Position numbers and translations under genes: made by a program
Notes under the pieces: generated by a model
What the model was told of the DNA's origin: nothing
Seen by the model: only the letters and a program-made list of their open reading frames with translations
The model's database searches: none
Shown here: positions 1-12,741 of the stretch, piece by piece
Position numbering within the stretch: the first letter of the stretch is position 1
How the letters are laid out: each line of letters starts with the position of its first letter
Source of the DNA: Dromaius novaehollandiae
Taxonomy: Eukaryota; Chordata; Aves; Casuariiformes; Dromaiidae
DNA: 64,000 nt
Assembly: GCF_036370855.1 (NCBI RefSeq)
Contig: NC_088102.1
Span: 44,243,835-44,307,834 of the forward strand
Direction: 5' to 3'

Positions 1-61
1 AATTTCATCTGTTCCTTTTGTCTAGAATTGGCTTCAAATCATACCAAATTCTTTCCCTCAG

Positions 62-3000
62 GATTCCCCACAGATGGCCTTGCCCCTGCAGTTTGGCAAG
101 GAGGGGAGACAGAAGCCTTGGCACGGCTGGATAAACATTTGGAAAGAAAGGTAACCCGTGTTATTCAAGTGGTTGTTCCTGCAGGCAGTGGCCCTAAGTG
201 AAAAATGTTAAGCATTGGCCATTGCCCTCTTTTCTTGCTTTTTCTAGCAGCAATTGCACCATTCACCTGCAGCAGGGGAATTTCATACTGATGCTGTACT
301 CCTGATCTTGGGTTGTATATAGAGCAGGGAACTCCACTTCTGGGCTACACCAAACCCAGAGCAGAGCTGTGTGTTAAGTATGCTGTTGTGAGAAGCACAT
401 GGGACACCTTTTCCTTGCTATTTCTCCTTCCATTTCCCTTGGAGTGCAAACTTGGAGAATCTGCTGTAAAGTTGCTCAGTCCATGCTGCACGCTGCATGC
501 CATCTCCTCTTGTCTGTGTGAGGTATTAGTAGGGGTATGCACTCATAAAAGAATGCCTTCCCATTGTACGTCTGTCTTATGCTGTCTCACTAATTGGTAT
601 TCCTGTAGCCCCTTGCTGAAATACCCAGATCCCTTCTATGGTCCTCGTGCTTTTCATCATAGTGTGCGTGAGGCAAACTATTAAAGTAATGAAAGGTCTC
701 CCAGGTGGAGAGGTATGGCTCACCTTTAAGCTGTTTGTGTCTTTTTAATGCAAGATGGCTTGGTGACAGGTGTAGAACTCAAAGTATAAATTCTGGTGCT
801 GAAGAAAGAATAAATCTTCAACATCAACTTACACAACAAGCAGCTCTGAACTTCCTCCGATTATCTCATTCCACACACTAAACAAGACAGGCATACTTGG
901 ACATAACTGCATTAGCATGTGTCCCTAAGAGATCTCAGGGTTACTAGCTGAGGCATGCAGTGCAAATTTAGTCCTTTTCTGGGCCAAAATGACTAACTGG
1001 CTCAGATCCTTGTGGAGCAAGTGTTTTGCATTCCTTGAGTTGGGGTGTGGGGATTGGAATTGCCCACTGGAGATCTCCCCCAGCAGTGGTTGGAAGTGAA
1101 TAGAAGAGATGTGAGTGACCTCACCACCTTCAAAGAGGCCTGTTCATAGCAGTGTCTGACAGGTTTGATTTTCTTTGCCTCCTGAATGTGTCTAGGCATG
1201 GGTTGCAAATTATGAAAGACCAAGGATGAATGCCAATTCTTTGCTGGCCAGCCCTACAGGACTGAGTCCCTACCTGCGTTTTGGCTGCTTGTCCTGCCGC
1301 TTATTTTACTATCGTCTCTGGGAGCTGTATAAGAAGGTAAGACAAAAGGAAATCCAGAAGTGTTCATCTGGAGAGCAGGCTGGTGTTGAGCACAGCAGGA
1401 TTTTGGCTCCTGGAGAGTGTACCAGAACAGCTGCAGAAGTTGCTGTTGCCTACTTTGTGTCTGACCCTTGAGCAAAGCTTGTTGCTGCTATGGAAGAGGC
1501 TCTTGGGTGAGAAAAAGTGATTCTCCTGTATGTAGTTGAGCAGAGTGTCATTCTGCTGATCCTATTCTTTAGCCTGGACTCCTGGGTCATCAGCTATGTA
1601 GAGCTTTTTATTGTTAGTTGTTATTGGTGGTTCAGATTGCTTTTGTTGTACTGAATGAACTAAAACTCATGAGCTAACTTTACCAGCTGGGGTTTCTGGT
1701 AAAGTATGAACTGAAATTGAACTCCTTTATGGCAGCTGCCAGTAACTGACTTGATGGGAATCATGCGTACAAATGTATGGATGGCTTACAGCTCAGCTTA
1801 ATGAAGCCAGTCCTCCCCTCTCTGTGAATACCCTTGTTCCCTCCTCCACAGGTGAAACGCAACAGCACGCCCCCCCTCTCTCTGTATGGACAGCTCCTGT
1901 GGCGGGAATTTTTTTACACAGCAGCCACCAACAACCCTAAGTTTGATCGCATGGAGGGGAACCCCATCTGCATCCAGATCCCATGGGACAGGAACCCTGA
2001 AGCCTTGGCAAAGTGGGCAGAGGGCAAGACAGGCTTCCCTTGGATTGATGCAATCATGACCCAACTGAGACAGGAAGGGTGGATCCACCATCTGGCCAGG
2101 CACGCTGTGGCCTGCTTCCTGACCAGGGGCGACCTCTGGATCAGCTGGGAGTCGGGAGTCAGGGTGAGTCTGGCATTTCCAGAGGCTTGCAGGAGACCAT
2201 AAGGAAAACAATCTCCCTGGCACTCCCTGCAAGGATGGGAACACAGGTATGGCTTTCGCTTGGCAAGTAGAAGTTCTGTGGAAGAAGATTTGCTAGTGGG
2301 CTCTTGGCCTGCCAGCAGCCTGACTTCTTGCTGCTTCTGCCATGAGGGCTCCGAAAGTAAAGAGAGTCTCCAGTAACCCCTAAGTAAAAATTAGTGGGAC
2401 CCACTGGTAAATATGGGCTGTGGTTTGGGGGGGCTTTGTTTTGGGTTTTTTTGTGTAAAAGTGCTCTCAGTCCATTTATTTTTTTTGCAAGTTCCATGGC
2501 TCTTTATAATTGGACCTTTCTCCTCATTGTATAATCCATCACCGTGCTGGTCAGGGAAGGCTCCATGACTGAAATCTGAGTCTAGAGTCTCTCAAGGAAA
2601 GAGGTAAAAGACCCACCTTTTGGGACATTTGAAGGGTCGGACAGCTTGAAACTACAGACAGCTTGAAACTATCAGGTATACATAAGACCTATGCAAAAAA
2701 AAACAGAAGCAGAGGCATTTTCTTACAAAGCTGAAAGTGTATCTTAGGATCGAATGTTAAAAGCACAACTTCCACGCATGGATGCGAATATTCCGCTGAA
2801 ACCTGGCTGCTTCTCAGGATATGGGCAGTGAGCTCTGGGACCCCCAGAGGGGCTTTTCCTTCTTGTTTGGTCCTTGTTCTTTTGTGCAGCATCTGTCAGC
2901 TTTCCAGGGTCAGTGCTTTGCACTTTTTGGGTCTCCCAGGTTAGGATCAATACTCAAGGATTGATGTAACACTAAGCAGTGATTTAGTCTGTAGCTGCAT

Positions 3001-5014
3001 GAGACATTAGCCAGCATTTTGTCAGTGTGAGCAGACAGTGCCTCCCTATGTGGAAAATGTCACGAAGCAGGATATATTGACCAGCTGGCTGGCTTCAGCC
3101 AGCAGATCGCCTCTTTGTTGCTCTTCTGCTTCCTAGGAGCTGTTCTCAGACAGCTCGATGCCTGCCATCTGGAATATCTTCTTGGTTCCTCCTTCTCCAG
3201 ACGGGAATTTGTGGCAGCTCTCACTGCCTTTTCTTCCAATTGCTGCAGGTATTTGATGAGCTGTTGCTGGATGCAGATTTCAGTGTAAATGCAGGCAGCT
3301 GGATGTGGCTTTCGTGCAGTGCGTTCTTCCAGCAGTTCTTCCACTGTTACTGCCCTGTGGGCTTTGGACGTCGCACAGACCCCAGTGGTGACTACGTTAA
3401 GTAAGTAATGTGACTGGAGCTTCCTTCTTGCTTGATCTCCAAGCTGAAGTTGTTCGGTACCTGGCAGGTGCATGGCACTTCCTGTGCATTGTGAACCCTG
3501 CGTTGCTGCTCTGTAAGTGATGTTTGTGCATTGTTTTACTTGCGCCATAGGCGGTATCTGCCCAAGCTAAAGGGCTTCCCTTCACGGTATATCTACGAAC
3601 CCTGGAATGCCCCAGAGTCTGTGCAGAAGGCAGCCAAGTGCATCATTGGGGTGGACTACCCCAAACCCATGGTGAACCATGCAGAAACCAGCCGGCTGAA
3701 CATTGAACGCATGAAGCAGATCTACCAGCAGCTGTCACGCTATAGGGGACTGTGTAAGTACCAACATCTGTATGACACTGACCTTAGCAGGAGACAAGAT
3801 GCTGGGAGGAGGGTCATGATGTAAAATACATAGCACCTGTGTCCCCGGCCAGTCCTTGCAAGAGGAAGGAGTCCATGTTGAAAGCTGTTTTGAGTCTGTG
3901 TTTCCAGGGAAGCCAAGCTAAGAGCTCAGTGTAGAAGTGGGATTTGATTAGTCTTTTGAGAGCTGGTGATGACACAAGGTCCTGTTTAATCCCTGTGCCA
4001 CCAGGCACCAGCCCATTCTTCACTTTGAAAAAACTGGGCAGAGTATCCTGAATGAACCTGCTGCTAGATCATGGTGCCTGTGGCCAGCACTGGCTGAGCA
4101 GAGCTCTGAACTCATCCTGGTCATTGGGAATATGGATGTACTGATTGTGTACTGATAGTGTTGATGATTACTAGGTGTTTTATGGGAAGGGCTCTTGTTC
4201 TCTCCTCCTACCCCTGCCAAGTTCCCTGTTTCTCAGTTGTGATCGTCTTGCTTTCCTCTTCTAGGCTTATTGGCATCAGTCCCGTGTGTGGAAGATCTCA
4301 GTGGCCAAGTTGCAGACCCAGCTTTAGGGCACAGCAGCAGTACAAGTACAGGTGATTTGGAGCTATTTACATACTTCTGAGATAGTTTCATGGGGACTTG
4401 AAGGCTGTGGGCAGGAAAGTAAAATTCTCTTCTAATGAGAAGAGGATGTGTAGCTAGGAAAACAGATCATACTCACCTTACTTTAGGCTTTCTGCAGAAC
4501 TCTGCAGTGAGCCTTCATTCCTAAAAGAGCTGCAGAATAGGAATTCACTAAAATTAATCTTTAATGGCCTGTTTGGGATCCTATACAACCACTTAATGGA
4601 GCAGTGCAGAACACTATAGAGCTAAATAGATACAATTAAGCTGTTGCCCTGCAAAGGAGAGCATCTTTGGTTTGTTCTGGAGGTATTAGTTTTTCTGCTT
4701 TTAATGAAATTTGTCAAAAGTGAACTCTCAAGGAGGCTGTGACAACATCTCCCAGTGCTTGTACAGTGTAGTTCTCCTGTCCCCCAACTCTGTGGCACAT
4801 TAGAAACCCAGAGTGTACCTGTGAGGAGATCTAAGGCTGGAGGAAAAGTTGCAATGACTTTTCTTCCTATACAGTGATGAGACTACCACAATCTGACCAG
4901 ACTTCTCCAAAGCGCAAGCATGAGGGAGCAGAAGAGCTGTGCACTGAAGAACTGCACAAAAGAGCCAAAGTGGGAGGTCTCCCTGCTCCAGAGATCCCTG
5001 GCAAGAGCCTGTGA
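62..5014 (+). CDS. CRY2: Cryptochrome-2, 3' part (last seven coding exons)
   Basis: CRY2 is a flavoprotein-fold nuclear repressor of CLOCK-BMAL1 in the vertebrate circadian feedback loop. Seven coding exons are visible: 62-150, 1196-1336, 1852-2163, 3249-3400, 3551-3753, 4265-4351 and 4875-5014 (TGA at 5012-5014). All introns are GT-AG and all phases agree. Together they encode about 373 residues; the family has about 580-590, so the N-terminal photolyase-like part lies left of the window. The exons carry most of the FAD-binding helical domain, with stretches such as [37 protein letters not shown] and [13 protein letters not shown] typical of animal type II CRYs. The tail is variable and Ser/Thr-rich. 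It ends in a bipartite nuclear-localisation-like segment (PKRK, then KRAK) and the terminal GKSL. The tail identifies CRY2 rather than CRY1. Exon boundaries were fixed by frame and by family identity. No broken exon was seen. Confidence 0.96.
4875..5014 (+). CDS. CRY2: CRY2 terminal coding exon: tail, NLS and phospho-site
   Basis: This exon encodes the last 45 or so residues of CRY2. It contains [12 protein letters not shown] followed about a dozen residues later by KRAK, a bipartite basic pattern like the mammalian CRY2 NLS. A Ser-Pro (serine codon 4904-4906) has a second serine exactly four residues earlier (4892-4894). In mouse CRY2 the matching serines are the DYRK1A and GSK3-beta sites that trigger degradation. 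The stop codon is followed two bases later by a strong donor (GTGAGT from 5017), so the final mRNA exon is probably non-coding. Confidence 0.9.
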
Positions 5015-5099
5015 CTGTGAGTAGTCCCTGGCATGGTTTGGCTCAAACCATCTTGTTTTGACAGTTTGCAAGGGCCAATCTTAATTTTGAATTTTAAGG

Positions 5100-5105
5100 A
5101 ATAAA
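5100..5105 (+). terminator. AATAAA hexamer shortly after the CRY2 stop
   Basis: A canonical AATAAA lies 86 bases after the CRY2 stop codon and is followed by TTGATTTGCTTGG. If the donor at 5017 is not used, this could end a short 3'UTR isoform. Use is unproven. Confidence 0.3.
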
Positions 5106-5511
5106 ATTGATTTGCTTGGGGAGGGCATGGATCCTGACTGTAGTTTCATAGCTCTGTAATTTGCCAGTGACTCTGCCTTCTGGTTGTTCTGGATTTGCTT
5201 GATAAGCTGTTTAACCCATAGTACAGCAGAGAGTGGTACTTTATTGCTAAAGCAATTACAAAGCAGTTATTCTTGGATTTGCTCCTGAAAGGTTTCTTCC
5301 TCTTCTATAGAATGGGGTTGCAGCCAGCTTTGCCCATGTGACGGGGGTACAGGGTGGAGGAGGGGAGCTGGGAGGTGGCTGCTGTTCCTAATCATCTGCC
5401 TGAAATGCTCCACATCGCAGTAGGGAAGGAGCTGGCCATATGTTCTGCCAGCTCCCTTTTCACTCTGAGGGGGGAACCAAGGCAAACTCTCTTTTCTCCT
5501 TTTTCCTGCAG

Positions 5512-7490
5512 CTCACAAGTGAAGAGCAAGTGCTGAAGAGGTGACGAGAAGAGTAGGGACTGTTGCCACAGAGGGCCTGGAACTTGAGATCCGCAACGGA
5601 AAACCTGGGGTGTCTCATGTAAATGTGTAATTCCACTAGCTGCCACAAAAGGGCACTGTATCACTTGTGCTTGGGGATATTTAGCTTTCTGGCCTCCGAA
5701 GAGCCAAATGTCTCTTCTCAGCCAAGCTCAAAACCTGCCTGCATGTAAGGGGGCAAGAGCTTTCTACTAATTTGTTCACTTCCAGGTGTATCTTTCTTTT
5801 CGGACAATGGATCAGTGCATGTAACTTTATGCATTGATAGGGAGCTGCATCTCAGAAGTAGTGAATGTCCATTCTCACTACTGGTACTAGGCAGTGAGGT
5901 GGGCCAAGGTTAATTCAAATTATAGTAGGAGTTGAGAAGGAAGCTGCTAGAGTATCAAGAGTAGTGCCCATCTACAAGAGAACAGGAAAATGTCAATGTT
6001 TGTTAAGCTAGGCTGGCAGGGATATAAATGCTTTCTGAATACATCAACGTGGTACATGTGTGAGATGGAAAAGAAATGAAGGGCAATTGTACCAAACGAA
6101 TGAAGTGATGTGAACTGCCTTTGCACTTGAAAGGCACTTAAAACTTTGCAGTAGTGAGATTCTTCTGCAGGGAAGTTGAGCCATAGTGCTGTTGCCTGGA
6201 ACAGGCAGCTTGAGAGCAGCTTGATACCTTGGGGGAGAGAGAGTCAGAGAAGGAGAATTATTTGGAGAATAAGACCATGGCTTGATATGATTAAAGCAGT
6301 CTCTGAGAAACTTGCTGCTCCAAATAGCAGAGGGAGCTATACTTGGTGGAAGGAATAGTCCTGGGATCTGGAGTCTACTGGATTTCCTTCTCTGAGCAAT
6401 AGCTCTTTCAAATGGAGTTACCAGTGTCTGGTGTGTAGCCTGTGGAGTGTCTAGTACTGACGGAGGATGGGTTACACAGCAGCTTCTTGAAGTGAGTCTT
6501 CCTTGGACTCTGTCCATTGTCTGTTCTGTGTGGATGTTTGCTCCCTCCTGTATTAGCATCTGTGTGTTGAGTTTGTACACAGTATAATCCCAAAATCTCA
6601 TACCCTGTGCACCGCTCCTTCCTGTTCACGCTCACATCAGTGTTTTGTAGTCTAGCAGGACAGCCATGTAGTTTTCTAGGCTCTTAACCATACATTCCTT
6701 GGCCTTGTCCTGTTACAGGATGTCATTTCAGCACAGTGCTGGCAGAGTGACTCTCCTTGCCTTCCCACCTGAGAGGGCAAGGGAGAGCAGTCCTGTAGAA
6801 GAGCCTCTGTTTCAACATTATTTCAAGTAATTAATCCCATGCAGTGGGCTGCTGTTGGCACTGTTTTCATTTGCTGTGCAAAACTCTTCATCCCCACCTG
6901 GCACAGATAGTGTGGGGCTATGTGTAAGCTTTCTCAGCTAATGGCTTGGGGAGCACAGGATTTGTCTCCCACTCTGACTGGGATAGTCAGATTCAGTTTT
7001 GGAGCCCATCTTTGAACCCAGAACACTGGGGTTACAAACAGGAACTCACTCAGAGGGCTGGAGGAGGTGGAGTAGTTGAACTGTGTCCAAGAGTTAATTT
7101 ATTTAATAGCTGAATAACTTTTCCTTCCCACTCATCTCCCTAGGGCATTGACCCTAGATTCCCTTTCTGAGGGAAATCCATTGGCCAGAGTGTCTGAGTA
7201 AACAAGAGTCACTCTTCCTTCTTCACTTTCTTCTAAGCTACTATTCATAGAGTCTCCCTGGTGAATAACACAGTAATCAGTATTGCTTGGGTTTTGTCTC
7301 TTTCAGTCTGAATCCAGACCTTACTCCCACTGTCTGAGGGCAGAAAGGTATAAGGGAGAGACCCCCTGTCTTCTGCTGCAGGGGGAAGACATGCACTTTG
7401 TACACTTAAATTACAGAAACTTGACTTCTGTCATTTGGAAAGTTTCATGCTTAGGCAATGGTCTGTAAATATGACATTAGTTTTTTTATA
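5512..7490 (+). other. CRY2: CRY2 3'UTR exon (candidate)
   Basis: A long pyrimidine tract ending in CTGCAG puts a strong acceptor at 5510-5511. It would pair with the donor at 5017, just after the stop codon, as in vertebrate cryptochrome genes whose last exon is untranslated (from memory). The sequence after 5512 has no coding exon. The right end is a guess: near 7464-7495 there is a Pumilio-like TGTAAATA, then an A/T-rich run with TATAAA and GT-rich sequence, which would suit a 3' end. No canonical AATAAA was found there. Confidence 0.45.
7464..7471 (+). promoter_or_regulatory. Pumilio-type element TGTAAATA
   Basis: An exact match to UGUANAUA sits about 2.45 kb after the CRY2 stop, beside an A/T-rich block that is the best candidate for the mRNA 3' end. 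If it is inside the 3'UTR it is a plausible PUM1/PUM2 binding site. Chance occurrence is possible. Confidence 0.3.
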
Positions 7491-7495
7491 AATGT

Positions 7496-10400
7496 CTTTA
7501 ACCCTTTCTGCTGTGGTCCGAATTACTTTATTTGGTAAGTGGAGTATTAGAGCTGGATCCATGGGGGTAAAGGGTCAAGGGAAAAGAAGGCAAAATCTCC
7601 TAAGTGATCTCTGGGAAGGCTTTGTGGATAAGGGGGAATCCTGTTTGCAGGTTTTCTGTCAGCTCCTGTGGTGTGAATGGTGGCAGCTGGAATGGCCACA
7701 GTTCAGGTAATAGAGCTGAAAAGGGCACAGAGAAACACGCAAAGAATGATCAAGATGTGGAATAACTTCCATACAGAAACTTATTAAATAGGTTGGGATT
7801 CATCCATTCTGTTATCTTTTCCCATTTGAAATGATAAAGATGTGTGACACTGACAGGTGGAATAGGGAATGATTATTCACTGTTTCTATAGTGTTTAGGT
7901 TTAGGGGTATTCAGTTAAACTACCAGATGGCAGGCTCAAAACAGATGAGTATAGCATGTCTGCAGCTTCCTCTACATGGACTTTTTTGTGTCAGGCTCTT
8001 AATATATTGTGGGTATGAACAGTTTTCCTGGATTCAAAAGGCTTGACAGGTTCATGGGGAAAGAAAAAGCCATTAATAACCATTAGCAAAAATACAATCT
8101 TTGTTTCAGGAAGGAGCAGAGGATTGCTGGAGGCTGAGATATACAAAGGATGCATCATCAAATGCATGCCCCTTTGAGGTTTTTAATGTTTTCTGAGATA
8201 ACAGCTATTTTCTGTGGCTGAGGGATACAGGGCTGGAAGGTTATCTGGTCCGACCTGGTACAGGCATCCCCAAAGGGTGAAATTCTTATGTGGGAGGAGA
8301 AAGCAGCTTGTTTTTGATGCTGAGAGAGTAGTGGCCCTTAGGACTCCCTTGCAGAGGATGTTCCATGGGCTGGTATGGAGACCTCTTTTCACTGAGAGGG
8401 TCAACACTGGAGCAGAGAAATGTGACACAGCTGTGAACATTGATATAAATGGGCCTTCTGTTTTCTCTTGCAACTCTTCAGCTAAGCCATGAAGTGATAC
8501 TAAATACACCATCTCAAGCAGCCTAGTAACTAGCTAGGACACAGTTGAAGCGATCTTCTGTTTCTGCATTATGCCATTTTCCTCAGTGCTCCTTTGTAGA
8601 CCTGGTTCCTGAAACTTTTTATCTTTGGAGAATGACATGAGGTATATTATTTTCTCAGTAACCAGCAAACTTTTAGCAAACAAACTGAAATGCAAGTGGC
8701 TGCACATTTCCTCCAGGTTTGGCAGTAGGGCTGATCTAGAACAGAAGTGCTAGACCCTTAGCCCTTAGTTATGTTCAGTTAGTACCAGTCTGAACACCAG
8801 CTATGCAATTATTACAAACAATCCAGACAATGACAAGATGCAATTCTAAAACATCTTTGTATCTATAAGCATTTAAAATTCAGAGGCTAAGTGGTTGGGA
8901 ATGTTTGAGAGTGAAAAGACTTTTGGAAGATGCAAATTAGGTTGTTTCAAAGAGGCGTTGGTGATAAAAGGACAGGACTGTCTACGACGAGTGCAGTGCA
9001 TACAGAACACTGGTTAACTGAGTGAGGCTATGGTCAATGTTTATGCTAGTGCTGAATTGTTCTTCACTGTCTCCACGAGCAAGGGCCTCATGGGCTTGAG
9101 GAAATACTATTTCAATTCTTAAAGTACCTTGTAAATGACAAACCCCTTTTGAAAACTGCAGCGTGTGCATTGGAAGACGAAGAGCCAATACAACAAACTC
9201 AGTAGTTCAAAAGCTGCTCAGTGGGTAGTAAAGTAACTTGGACCTGCGGAGGTCAGTTCAGGAGCTGCGGCTTGGATTTCTGGTAGAGGCTGAGTGATTG
9301 TGTGCTCCAAGTGCTGGTGGTTATGGAAATTCTCTTCTCTCATCTCTCTTTTCCACCAAGACATAGCTGGGAGTATGCGCGCACACACCACACACTCCTC
9401 ACTGGGGCAGAGGGGGGATCTGGAGCACTGAGAAGGAAGGAAGGAGTAGGCTGCTGATTTGGTACAATAACTACATTGAGGGAGAGAGGGAATACCTTGT
9501 ATTAGACCAGATGGTTTAACTGTGGGAGAGAAGCAGACAGTCCTCTCTCAGCACATAACCGTTTCTCAGGCTAAAAACAAGTGCTCTGAACTGAATCTGG
9601 TGGTTAATCAGACAATTTGAAAGAAAAGACAACATTCTTTGTGGGCAGAGGTGTAGGTTAGGGCAGAAGTATAGAGTCTGTACTTTGCAGGACATGTACA
9701 CATGTGTTGCTGGGAACATGGAGGGGTTATACAGGGTCTACGAAAAATCAGGATGACTAAAACACCTATTTCTATCAAGTCGCCAATTTTCAGTAGTTAG
9801 ACATCCTAGCCAAAGCCTGTGGCCTCAAATGAGCTGACTGCACATCACAGGTGCATCAGATTGTTTTACTTAGTGTCCAAGTGTTAGGTGTGATCTAACA
9901 ATCTTCCCTAGGGAACAGTTCTTTGGGGTTTTGTTTCGGTTTTTATTTTACTCCCCTTACAGTGAACCTACATGGGAGGATCAGCTCATTCTCATATTCC
10001 CATACCTTGGCCAGCCAGTGCATTCCCATTGCAGATAAGGCAGCCTGCCTGGCTCCGCAGGGCAGCTGGATGGGGTTTCCCCAATGCAGAGGGTCTGAGG
10101 GCAGCGAGCAGGTCACATCAGCAGCAACATCCAGGTAAGTGAGGTTGGGTGCAGACAGGCATTAGAGGGGCATCCAAGGCAAAAACAAAAGGTTGTTAAT
10201 AACTTTACTATTCCAGATCATACTCAGCTGCAAATGTGCTGCATGCTTTTCCACAGCAGTATAGGCCACTATGAGGGAAAAAAACTATCTCATGTTGTCC
10301 CTTGAAGTATTTGTCCTATGGCTGGCAGCTGCAGCAAGGGGGACTTGGGGGAAGCCATGGTGTGCCCCAGGGGGCATGAGGCTTGCTGCGGCAGTTGCCA

Positions 10401-12500
10401 TGTGGAGGGTAGCACAGCCAATGCTGCTCTGTCTTAGTGAGGGAGCCTGCTAGGAAATAAGGGGCAATGTTGAGGGACTAATTTGGTATGAGATGCATGA
10501 CTATCAGGGCTGGGTACAGCTGTCTGTTCCCAATGTCCAGGGATTCCTTAAGGAGGATTGTCACAATCTATTTCATGTCCTGGGGCCTTCAATAAGGCAT
10601 GTATCTTTGGCCCTTGGGCCCAGCAGCCTTCTTCATCTGCTGACAGCTGAAGCAGAGACCTCAGTCATGGTCCTTTCTCAAGGAGAAGCATGGTGCAAGG
10701 GGGCACAGTCATCCCTGGGAGAAGATAATCCCTCCAAAGGAGAGTCGCTGGGAGAGTGGACCACTTCTACCACAGCAAGAGACTTTCTGCTGGGAGAGGG
10801 CCTGGCCTGAGGTGAGAGTGGTGTTGCTGTGTGCATAGCAGGGAAAAAGCACCCTCCGAAGCCCCTGCCTTGATTGCCAGGGGTGCGCAGGAGACAGAGC
10901 TGTAAGACAGGGTCACTTGCTCTCTGCATGCTCCACGTACCGTGGCAGGCCTGAGGAGCTGATGCTGTGTGGGCCCAGCTAAGGAAGGAGCAAGGCTGTA
11001 GTCCTCTCCAGATGACTATGTCCCACCAGCTGGGTCAACCAGTGACAAGCCACTAGAGGTCCTGCATAGCTTGGAAGCTAGATTTAGCCTCTGCTGTGCT
11101 GCTAGTCTAGAAGGAAGCTACGCTTCCCAGCACAGGCACCTTACTGCTCTCACCACAGGCAATGGGCTCTACTATGCACACAGGGAGATGGATGTGAATG
11201 GTACTGGTGCAGCTAGGAAGGCTAAAATGGGTCTACTGCTAGCCTGGCCTCGTGTCTGGACTGAGTGTGGGCGGAGTGTACTTCACTTCCTAAAGAGAGG
11301 AGAGATGCATTCATGGTGATCCGCCTGCAGGAGGAGGAGACTGCCTTGCCTGCTCCCCGGGACAGAAGCCAAACCCCACAGCCATGCTGCAGATGAATTG
11401 TGTTTCAGTAGCTGGGGCTTGTACTTAAAGATGGAGTGACATCAAAGCTCCTCCACTCCTTGAATGGAAGTCAATGAGTTTCTTAGGTCCTGGATGTAAG
11501 ACAGCTTGATCTGTGCATCCAGGCTGTGAAGGGTACAAGTAGCGGCCCTCGGGAGGCTGCCCCGAGGGTGCCTGTGACTGCTGATCTGGTGGTTACGTGC
11601 CTGACTCCATGCTGGCCCAGGATTAACATCTCTCGAGTTTGGCAGAAGATCAAGACTCCCAAGTGAGAGCAGGGCTCTGTGCCTTGGAGGGCTCTGCTTG
11701 CTCTTCTCTGGAGGAGCAGCTGATATCCTGGGTCTTTGCCAAGAAATTAATACTGTTGTCTCAAAGACAGTTCCTTCTGTGGCTTGAGAAACAGTGATGG
11801 GACCTGCTCTGCCTGGCAGAGACTCTTGCTGGATGCAAGAGCAGGTCTGTGTTCTGGGGGGAGAGCTTGGCCCTAGAGATGCGCTTTTTCCCTTGTGGGT
11901 GTGGAAATGTGCCTTTTCAGTTTCCCGTGCTGGGCTTACAACCCTCACAGCCTTCAGGAGGATGGGGGGGGCAGAAGACAGGGTTTGCAAAGGGGTGGCC
12001 TGGAGCTGCCAGACCTGTTGTCAGCCACACAGGAGGTGCAAACCTGTGATGAAGGTGGGAAAGCATGGCCTGATTTTAGTGCTCTGCTACTCACCTTGTC
12101 TCCAGGCATGCATGTGCCACAGAGGAGAGGGGATGCTGGTGTGCCCTGTGAGGCCCCTAGTTTGAGAGAAGGGCCTGTGGGACAACCCTGGCACTGCTGC
12201 CCTGGGTTGCACCCTGCTTGAGGTACTGCCACCCCAGGAAAGACCTCGGGGGTAGATGTTGATGACAGGACTGCCCTAGCCCTTGGAAGTGGCCCTGGGT
12301 GTCAGACCAGCCAGGGCTGAGGCATCCCCTGGGGCCTGTCCTCCCCCCCCCCCGCCCCGGGCTTAAGTGCTGCTACTCAGCTCTGCCCCAGCAGTTTCCC
12401 CTGCTCTCGCTCCCCGGCCTGCCCCACTGCGTCAGGCCCCATGGTAGAAGCCCCTGGGCACCACCCGCACCAGGAGCTCTGGACATTTCCCAGGGGTGCT
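7496..12500. other. Intergenic region between CRY2 and MAPK8IP1
   Basis: No exon with family resemblance, long credible reading frame or RNA gene was recognised. The left part (to about 9.9 kb) is A/T-richer and intron-like. GC content and C-runs rise from about 11.8 kb toward the MAPK8IP1 start. Around 8210-8290 there is a faint CR1-3'-end-like stretch, too diverged to call. Confidence 0.6.
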
Positions 12501-12504
12501 GGGG

Positions 12505-12720
12505 CTGGGGATGCTGCCTCCAGCTGTGGGCACATCTGTCCCAGGGGTGTGGCCTCTGACCTCTGTGCCCTCTGGTGGGTACATCTGTCTTGGGGGGCAC
12601 TGTGTCCAGCTGTGGGCACATCTGCCCTGCAGGCAGGACCCGCGTTTCCCAGGGAAGGGGTGCGACAGGATGCTGCCTCCAGCTGTGACACATCTGCCCT
12701 GCAGCTGCTGCCTGGGACCA
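12505..12720. repeat. Degenerate minisatellite upstream of MAPK8IP1
   Basis: Four copies of a core resembling TGGGCACATCTGTCC (near 12531, 12580, 12618 and 12689), with two copies of GCTGCCTCCAGCTGTG, are spaced irregularly at about 37-71 bp. The array lies 210-425 bp before the exon 1A start codon, so it may sit in promoter or 5'UTR sequence. Several units end in a run like CTGCAG. Confidence 0.55.
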
Positions 12721-12741
12721 TGGGCAGGAGCCCCCTGTGTG

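Noticed and set aside
8205-8295. CR1-3'-end-like text (GGCTGGAAGGTTATCTGGTCC)
   Set aside because: Only about 30 bases look similar and nothing on either side supports an element.
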